DNA from: Tetraselmis striata | Lineage: Eukaryota > Chlorophyta > Chlorodendrophyceae > Chlorodendrales > Chlorodendraceae | Reading direction: 5' to 3' | Assembly (NCBI GenBank): GCA_006384855.1 | Contig: VCJN01002010.1 | Location: 25,508 to 89,507 of the forward strand | Length of the DNA: 64,000 bases | Shown: positions 57,541 through 64,000 of the stretch, piece after piece | How the letters are laid out: each line of letters starts with the position of its first letter | Numbering within the stretch: position 1 is the stretch's first letter | Translations under genes and position numbers: made by a program | The notes under the pieces: generated by a model | The model's database searches: none | Seen by the model: the letters and a program-made list of their open reading frames with translations, nothing else | Told to the model about the DNA's origin: nothing

Positions 57541-58117
57541 GTCTGCCTTGAGACCTGGGGGGACGCCTTGGCAACCCACCGACGAAACATCGCCCCCGTA
57601 TACCGCCTCAAAACGGTCGCAGAGATTACCAGAGCCGCCCCCACCCACACCCCAGCCGCCATCTGATCCGCCCTCTCGAAGGCATTACATACCCTATCGC
57701 AAATTCTCACCTTACCAAGAGGTACCGTACCCCCGCCGCGCCAACCACTCCCCCGACACGCGTCGGCTCCCCGTGCACAACACATGGTTACATGTTCTTC
57801 CGCGTACCGCATGCCGCCCACAACTCGCCCCGCCGGTCCTACACCCCCAGCGCGCTCCAACCCAGGCCCGCACGGCCCTATTCCGGACGCAACCTTTCAC
57901 AATCCACGCACCCCCCCCTCCAGCCAGCGACGTGACCCACATCACCTCCACAGCCCGAGGACCAGATGGGCGTCAACCAATACCTCGTCCACTGGGCCCC
58001 GGAAATCCTCAACCTTGCGGAAATCAACGCCCAAAAGCACATGGGCTTCATCCCGGCCTCGTGCATACCCAAGACTGCCTCCCGCCACGAGAAGTTAAAA
58101 ACGCCGGTCGACGTCAT

Positions 58118-58285
58118 TGTACCCACTGCCACCTGCCCTCTGCAAGCATAGTCTGGAACTACCCTATCACAGGGTGCCAAAACGTGGCCCACCCAGCTTG
58201 CGTCCTCGCCACGGATGCCAGGTGTGCCAAATGCGTCCTTAAAAATAACCACGACGACACCACCCACCTATTCGAGGTCCAATAG
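58118..58285 (+). pseudogene. Cys/His zinc-finger segment between RT and methyltransferase-like part
   Basis: CTHCHLPSASIVWN, then CQNVAHPACVLATDARCAKC give a C-x2-C ... C-x4-H-x2-C ... C-x2-C arrangement reminiscent of PHD/RING-type cross-brace fingers. It ends LKNNHDDTTHLFEVQ and a stop at 58283-58285. Its role in the element is unknown; target or chromatin recognition is a guess. Confidence 0.45.
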
Positions 58286-58529
58286 GAACCAGCCTGGCAA
58301 CTAGCCGAATCCATTGTGGATACGAAATCCGGACCGCACGCACTCAATGCAAGCCATCGCACTCGAACCAAACTAGAAGCCCCGGAATCCCCTCCGCCTC
58401 AACCGGCCGCGTGCCCCCCCCCCCCCCCCCCCCCAACACAAGTGGAAATCAGACTCGCCACCATCAATATGGGCCTGGACTCCATGCCTACGGGGGGAAT
58501 TCTACTTCAGCGCCCGAGACACACACCAA

Positions 58530-59365
58530 CTAGTGATCCGCAAGCCGAACGGCACAGCCTCCCATACCCTCGACCGCCGAAGGCTCGAACACCTCCACTT
58601 TCTCTTCAGACCGGACCGAACAAATAAGACGTTTGCAGAGGAGGTTTATGCGCTCCTGGGCATAGTGGGCACCCTTACGAGTGCCGACGACAATTCCAAA
58701 CACTTAATCCGAAGAAACAGATGGGCCATGGACAACCGCTTTACACTGGCAATCATGACCGCCCTCCATGCCCGCACATAACTTTTCAGCGACCCCCTCA
58801 ACAAGTCGATCTACACCTCCGAGTATCATAGCATGTACCCCGAAGATGTAGTTTTCGGCGCTAGACCCTCCAACGACATGTACTTGTGGGCTGAAACGTC
58901 ACTCGCCAACCCCGAATACGATGACAAATGTATGCTGAAAGCGGTGCAACACGCTCTCCGTAGCGTGCACGCTCAGAGGCACGAGTCTACCGCCGCCACG
59001 CTGCTCATCCTCCCCGAGTGGATAGACGCATCCTACAAAAAGCTCATCTCCTCAACCACCCTTACATGCGCATGCAAAGGTTATGCGAGATCCCCGCGGA
59101 CCTCACCAAATTCCGGTCCTTAGACCAACACACCGAGACAGCCCCGAACAAGGACCTCGGCACCAAATGGCCGGTGGGAGTGTACTTGGTGGCTTCTGTC
59201 CCCTACCTCGCAAACGTCAACGCAGCGGAAGCTTCGACCAAGATGTCGACTGCCCTCAGGGTCTTGTACCCCGGCCGCACGCCGCACTTCCACCTTAACA
59301 CCACCCAACGACCAATAGGCTCGGACGAAGCAAGAGCAGCAACAACATGCCCCCGTCTTCCGTGA
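58530..59365 (+). pseudogene. Possible Dam/PCIF1-like methyltransferase segment of the retroelement
   Basis: One frame with a single TAA (about 58779) reads LGIVGTLTSADDNSKHLIRR, MYPEDVVFGARPSNDMYLWA, SLANPEYDDKCMLKAVQHAL, STAATLLILPEWIDASYKKL. A frame change near 59050 leads to HPYMRMQRLCEIPADLTKF and VYLVASVPYLANVNAAEAS. The NPEY box (58908-58919) followed by a helix, then a hydrophobic strand ending PEW and Y-x2-L-x-HPY, matches the layout of adenine-type methyltransferases (motif NPPF/Y), here with Glu for the second Pro. The cofactor GxG motif is not evident. Assignment by pattern only. Confidence 0.35.
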
Positions 59366-59384
59366 CCGCCTCGCCTAGCGGATA

Positions 59385-59890
59385 CCACCCGCGGCACAGG
59401 AACTCCGCCCGCTGACGTCACCAATCCCGTCCATACAACCCGTGGAACGACGGCACGACCCGAAACGCTTTGCATACACCGACGGCTCCCGCATCCACCG
59501 CGGCGGAGCGGTGGGAATCGGCGCCGGGGTCTACACCCATCGCAGTGGGAGTGGACGCGGACAATATTCGCCGCACCAGCATCACCAAAGCCGAACTGGC
59601 CACCATATCGGTGGCACTCGAGTCTGACCTACCGAAGCACATCATCTCAGATAGCGCAGTCTCCCTTCACCTAATAGAGCGCATGATGTACCGGCCGGTC
59701 ACCCTACGACGCCACGTTACGCTCACAACATTCTATACTCGAACATACAGTACGCCAAATCCGACACCGAGCGGATTTGGGAGTCCGAACCATCCTCCTG
59801 AAAGTCAAAGCCCATATTGGGGTCGAAGACAACGAACAAGCCGACACCGCCGCCAGCGAAGTAGCCAACGGGACAATCCCACCTAATACT
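59385..59890 (+). pseudogene. RNase H domain of the retroelement
   Basis: FAYTDGSRIHRGGAVGIGAG (first Asp), then one frame over RRTSITKAELATISVALES (Glu) and KHIISDSAVSLHLIERM (second Asp), then again one frame over LLKVKAHIGVEDNEQADTAA (His and last Asp). All four catalytic positions D-E-D-D are visible but spread over three frames. It would remove RNA from the RNA/DNA hybrid in an active copy. Confidence 0.8.
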
Positions 59891-60481
59891 ATCGCAACCG
59901 TAGGCGCAACTCCCGAACCAACCGATGACGTGTGGCTGAACGCATGCCAAGGCGCGCCGACCACCACTCACACCTCCCACAACTTGAAAGCCGCCATGCG
60001 TCGGAAACATGCCAACGCTACAGTAGGCTGCGACGAAACCCTAAACTCCCACCTCATAGACCAGGCGATGGCCACATGTGTAATGCCGGACCTCGTCACC
60101 CCCTCGGATATCACCACCTCGGAAAGAATCCACAGGCTGGAATTCATGTGGGGAACACACTCAAGCCGAATGAGACGCAAAGGCCAGCCGTCCGTCAAAT
60201 GCGGGAAATGCGGACATCACCTCAGCAACGGTCACATGGCGGGCAATTGCCCCTTTATGGCCGGCCTAAAGACAGACCGACACAATAGCACGCTTAAACT
60301 CCTCTTCAACGAGTTGGAAGTCCTAAACGGCGGACGCTGGCACGTACTATCCACGGACGCAGACAACAAACATGTGGATGATTTCTCCTCTCCCAACAGA
60401 GACACCCTGATCTCCGACCTAACTGACAGAATCACACACACACACACACAATCCCGTGCTACAACATCCCGGATCGCCTAG
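59777..60481 (+). pseudogene. RNase H C-terminus with zinc knuckle
   Basis: The 234-residue frame continues from the RNase H end to HRLEFMWGTHSSRMRRKGQP and a Cys/His knuckle VKCGKCGHHLSNGHMAGNCP, a form often found at the C-terminus of RNase H-bearing non-LTR polyproteins. It ends in a (CA)n-encoded THTHTQ stretch and a stop at 60479-60481. Confidence 0.65.
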
Positions 60482-60579
60482 CGGACGCCCAAGAAGGGGC
60501 AACCGAAGGTCCCAGCGCCGCCCAAGCACCCATCATGCTCCCCACCGCCATGCTACCCCCTCACCTCCGCCCTAAACAC

Positions 60580-61200
60580 TGCAACCCGGACGCCGTACGC
60601 ATCGTCGGATTCGACTTGGACACGGCCACCGAAACCATATCCCCCACCACCGATCCCAGAGCAGTCCACAAAATACAGATAATCGAATTCAAATACTGTA
60701 CTGATATCAATCATGCCACCGTGCACGCTCTCATCCGCGAAAAATAACAACACATGGTGAGCGCCCTACGTCAACAAGGCTGACAGTGTCCGATTGAAAT
60801 CATCCCCGTCACCCTTAGCCGCATCGGCACCATGCCCAAACTCACACTAGAAGCCACCCATAGCCTCACGGTCCTCCGCCCCAAGAAACAACCCCCGGAC
60901 AAACCGCCTCCGCCTCCCAGCGCCGATGCAATCCGCCTCTCTAGGAAACTCCAACGACACTCAATCGGATGGCTACATACATACTCTCCTCCACATTTTC
61001 CCGACAGTCCCTCAAACCTGCCATGTCCAACCCCAGTAACTCCCAAAAACCCCGCACGCACACCCACCGTTAACATACACGCTTTCCGCAGACCACCGTA
61101 CACGACACCCCCGCCACGGCAGGGGGGGGACAAAACCAAGCAGCATGGAAGGAGGAGGGGCGCGGGCGACAAGGAGGAAGGCCGGAAGCTGCATCCGTAA
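60580..61200 (+). pseudogene. PD-(D/E)XK restriction-like endonuclease end
   Basis: CNPDAVRIVGFDLDTATETI then KIQIIEFKYCTDINHATVHA provide the D ... E-x-K triad (Glu-Phe-Lys at 60685-60693). After two stops the same frame gives CPIEIIPVTLSRIGTMPKLT, as expected for the following strand. The Pro-rich rest (to 61198) is a tail. Together with the APE domain upstream this is the second endonuclease, as in Dualen elements. Confidence 0.6.
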
Positions 61201-62195
61201 TCCCTAGGGTTCCCACAGCGGTTGGATAAAGCAGGTCTTGAAAGCAACTCCGCTTGGGCAATGGAGAGCAGCAAGTCAGCACGTTGTAAATCAATTTCTA
61301 TTTATATTTCTATTTCGCTGGGTACGGGCGCGGGGGCTGACGTTCCCCCCACCTATATACTCGTCGGGTTCGGGTCCGGGGGCTGCCCGTTTCGCCACGG
61401 GCTGCGGCTCCACTTCCGGGGCTACATCCATCGCGCACAATTGGGCAGCACTTGTGTGGTTATGACCTACCCCACCGTCGGCAGCTCTGACGTATAATCA
61501 GCCGCGTGTCTGGCCTGTTTGGGCTTGTGCAAACGCGTACAATCGATTTATAACCGGAGAACGCCAGATTACGCAACCATTTCCCGTGAAGGGGTAGCTA
61601 CGGCCGAATTACGATTTTGTCGCAAGTGTGTGTCAAATGTGTTCTCATGTAAACGCTAAATACGGGATATATATATTGGACATTACGCGATGGTCACACA
61701 GCAAGCCGAAATGCGCTAACAACGGAGCGCGATGAGAAGTCGTCTAGGCGCGACGCCGCACTTGGTTCTTTTGAATAAACCAGCAGTTGCGCCCACCTGA
61801 CGCACACTCGCACTCGCTAGACAGTACCGTAGCTGCTCATCCCCCAGCACGCACCCTACATCATGGCCACCCACGCCAAGCCGATTCCAGGCACCCCCTA
61901 CGGCAAAGCTGTGCAGCACGGGCCGCATCGTTGAGGTCGTGCGGCAGGCACTGTTCTGCGGCCATGCGACCATCAGCCACATCCGCGTTCACCCAGAGCA
62001 ACCTTAGGGCAATGGTGCGTTCGGCTATGCTTGGCTATGCACGGACTAGCCAAAGGGGTCGTACGACACAGCCGTGCTTCTTGAGGCAGGTTTTCAAGTG
62101 TCCGATTCGGGTGTCGTCACGCTGTATTTTACCTTGTGCGTACCCGACGCGACGCGTGCCCGGATCTTGAACCCAACACCCGACGAGGCGGCGCC

Positions 62196-62227
<32 letters not shown>

Positions 62228-62234
62228 ACCTCCC
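61201..62234. other. No gene recognised; boundary of the C-rich element
   Basis: The C-richness ends near 61,200. After that the sequence is balanced, with short frames only. A long poly-C run (62199-62227) directly precedes the duplicated segment. Confidence 0.4.
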
Positions 62235-62612
62235 GCGCAGGATTTGACATGGGCACCGGCGTTAAGAATGCCTCCGTCGACGTTCCATCCCTTGTTGTCC
62301 GTACGACCCAACGGCGGGAGTCCTTCCTGAAAGGTACATCGAGTCGGCAGGTGGCTGATATGCGTGCGTGGAGGATTTGAATCTCACATGCGTTGACCGC
62401 CCCGTGCCGCGTTTTTGCTGTTGCTTCTGCAGCCAAGGACAAGGCGGTGCTGTCGGATGTCTCTGGCGAATGATGGCCGCGTGACACTCAGACGGGGATC
62501 CCTTACCCTCCGAAGAAGACGCCGAGGTTTCCGCCCATCGCCGCGCTCCCATACATCATCGAGCACATCTGCTACGCTACCTTCATTTCCTGTGCCGGCT
62601 ACATAGCCGAAA
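62235..62612 (+). repeat. Segmental copy of 16676-17065
   Basis: Same order of blocks as the 16.7-kb copy and likewise preceded by a poly-C run. Here the coding frame continues beyond the duplicated part, so this copy is nearer to the ancestral form. Confidence 0.85.
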
Positions 62613-62983
62613 ACCACATGTACACCAAGGAGACAGTCTTGACCGCTTTCCGAGAGTACACCTCCTCCCCCTTCCTCCCAACCCCACTGCGACCATCCTT
62701 GTGGGTTGTGCTGACGGTGCACCTCGTGATGTACATGAAGCTGGGGAACGTGAGAAACTACCTCGCTCGGCACTACTTCCTGGTTGAGGGCAAGGACGGC
62801 CAAGGAGGTAGGAAGAAGGGACCGCCATTGCCGAGCGGCGCGGACCGACTCGCGAAGGCCCTCGACCTTGCGGAGGCATGGCATCAAAGCGAGTTGGGAA
62901 GGTACTACCAAGCCGGCAAGTGCCCCCCCTCCTAACGTGATGTTCAAGGGCGAGGAGGAGGTCTGCGAGGTGACGCCGCACTA
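62460..62983 (+). CDS. Unrecognised protein, frame broken at a C run near its end
   Basis: Reads IPYPPKKTPRFPPIAALPYI, IEHICYATFISCAGYIAENH, MYTKETVLTAFREYTSSPF, SLWVVLTVHLVMYMKLGNVR, NYLARHYFLVEGKDGQGG, LAKALDLAEAWHQSELGRYY and then AGKCPP. At the C7 run (about 62924-62930) the written frame stops, whereas one base fewer continues with NVMFKGEEEVCEVTPH to a natural stop (62981-62983). One hydrophobic stretch (VLTVHLVMYMK) may be membrane-associated. The start is unknown because the 5' exon is unclear (a tgcag acceptor at about 62430 is possible). I recognise no family. Confidence 0.4.
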
Positions 62984-63088
62984 GGAAGCCGCAGTAGGTG
63001 AGTCGCGTTTGTTTCCGAACTTGTTCGATTACACAGCCACCGCCGCCGCGACAAGCAATCAACACGCATACTGACTTTCGCAGTTGCT

Positions 63089-63469
63089 ATGTCAGACCCC
63101 CGCCCAATCCGTACGGTCGGCGGTAAACCTATCGTATCGACTGTTCAGCGCAACAAGGTCGTGTTGTTGCCGCTGGCGGGCACCGCTGCGTCGCCAAAGC
63201 TCCATGGCTTGGTGGGCGTGCTGACGCAACAACAGAAGAGGGCGGGCGGCATCATCAAGCACAACACCAACGCGGTCAAGAACCTGGCCGCCACGCAAGC
63301 CGTCCCCGGCGACAACATCGACGAGGGCAGTAGCCCGGAGCCCCCGGCCAAGAAGGCCAAGCAGCCCACCAAGCCGTTGTTGGAGGGCAGGCCCGGGGCC
63401 GGGGTGGTGCCGGGGCCAGGGCGGGCGGTGGGGCGCTCGGGCCGCGGGCCGGCCGCCGAGCCGCCGTAG
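63089..63469 (+). CDS. Unrecognised small nuclear-type protein after a 5' UTR intron
   Basis: The 126-residue frame starts MSDPRPIRTVGGKPIVSTVQ six bases after a strong acceptor (ctttcgcag, 63083). The matching gtgagt donor is at 63000, with an in-frame stop before it, so the intron would lie in the 5' UTR. The body (GVLTQQQKRAGGIIKHNTNA, VKNLAATQAVPGDNIDEGSS) ends in a basic NLS-like patch (EPPAKKAKQP) and a Gly/Pro/Arg-rich tail. Function unknown. It may belong with the coding segment just upstream as part of one mobile element. Confidence 0.4.
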   Translation: MSDPRPIRTVGGKPIVSTVQRNKVVLLPLAGTAASPKLHGLVGVLTQQQKRAGGIIKHNTNAVKNLAATQAVPGDNIDEGSSPEPPAKKAKQPTKPLLEGRPGAGVVPGPGRAVGRSGRGPAAEPP

Positions 63470-64000
63470 CCATTGCCGCCACCCGCGAGCAGCAGGCCGG
63501 CCGCCGAGGCGGTCCCGGTCAAAACCGATGTAAATAATTTATTCCGCCCGCGCCCACTGCCGCGCGCCCGCTCACTGTGTGTGCCGCGCGCGCGCAATCG
63601 CGGATTCGGCCAGAGCGCAGCGAGATTGTCGGGCTTCTAGAGGCAGATGCAAAAAACAGTCATATTATTCGGATATATATAGAGTTGTGAAGATGATTGA
63701 TATGCGCCCGATGCATCAGTTTATTAATACGAGTACATTTCACGGAATGACTGTAGGCAAGTGTCATACTACGGTTAAGGTTACACGATAAATACAGTAC
63801 ATGGTATCACAGTATAATCACGAAGTCGCGCGGGAGCCTAGTGCACCCTCTCGCATACTTCTGGATTTTGCTATGGCGCTTGGCGGCCCGTAATGCAGTC
63901 GTTGGATCCGAGCTTGAAACGCCGAGGATAGGGGCAATGGTGGTAACTATCGATAGCAACCGTGTTCCAGCGGATACCACCATACCCCAAAAGTCCAACA
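63470..64000. other. No gene recognised
   Basis: Begins GC-rich and turns AT-rich after 63,640, with no ORF, TIR or RNA gene that I can support up to the window edge. Confidence 0.4.

Larger units (their letters stand above)
49337..61200 (+). mobile_element. RandI/Dualen-like non-LTR retrotransposon, long and decayed
   Basis: On the plus strand in order: possible ORF1 (49.3-51.2 kb), APE endonuclease (53.4-54.2), RT (55.0-55.7, 56.7-57.5), Cys/His zinc segment (58.1), methyltransferase-like segment (58.5-59.4), RNase H (59.4-59.9), CCHC-like knuckle (60.2) and a PD-(D/E)XK endonuclease-like end (60.6-60.9). Presence of both APE and restriction-like endonucleases plus RNase H is the hallmark of the Dualen/RandI clade described from Chlamydomonas. 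Many stops and frame changes. Exact ends, tail and target duplication were not found. Confidence 0.65.

Overview
The window reads as nuclear DNA of a green alga (Chlorophyta; species not assignable by eye). Three intron-containing genes can be reconstructed exon by exon with consistent splice phases: a type-B response regulator (receiver plus GARP/Myb), a light-harvesting chlorophyll a/b protein of the photosystem I type, and a 12-helix MFS transporter. The LHC gene means a plastid of the green lineage; type-B regulators and RandI/Dualen-like non-LTR elements fit chlorophytes. Almost everything else is transposon-derived and decayed.

Layout. 0-6 kb: a transposon-like gene with a zinc finger, a Tudor-like module and an in-frame 30-bp minisatellite, then a Cys-rich remnant and a ~370-bp tandem array of hairpin-forming units. 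6-7 kb: two small basic ORFs. 7.5-15.4 kb: a decayed non-LTR retrotransposon (minus strand) split by a complete but mutated Ty1/copia-like element with LTRs and a target duplication. 15.4-17.6 kb: a terminal-inverted-repeat element, a segment duplicated again near 62.4 kb, and an iteron/TATA promoter-like site. 18-34 kb is the conserved gene island: response regulator (+), LHCA (-), MFS transporter (+) and a putative secreted Cys-rich protein (-). The regulator and LHCA genes converge; LHCA and MFS diverge from a shared 1.3-kb interval. 34-43.5 kb: inverted and dispersed repeats, a tyrosine-recombinase pseudogene, an unassigned pseudogene and a DIRS-like gag/RT 5' fragment. 44.5-47.2 kb: a 2.7-kb TIR element sharing its 3' part with the left-edge gene. 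49-61 kb: a very long, C-rich, decayed non-LTR element of RandI/Dualen type (APE endonuclease, RT, zinc finger, a possible methyltransferase-like segment, RNase H, zinc knuckle, restriction-like endonuclease), itself hit by a hairpin MITE and a ~1-kb insertion. 62.2-63.5 kb: two unrecognised coding segments.

Two themes cut across these features. Long poly-C runs (about 15-27 bases) sit on the sense strand of many introns, often within 10-30 bases of the 5' splice site. At five places a coding frame is broken exactly at a short C or G run and would be restored by one base. Host genes here have no operon logic. The only plausible functional link is that a possible clock or cytokinin-type transcription factor lies next to a light-harvesting gene.
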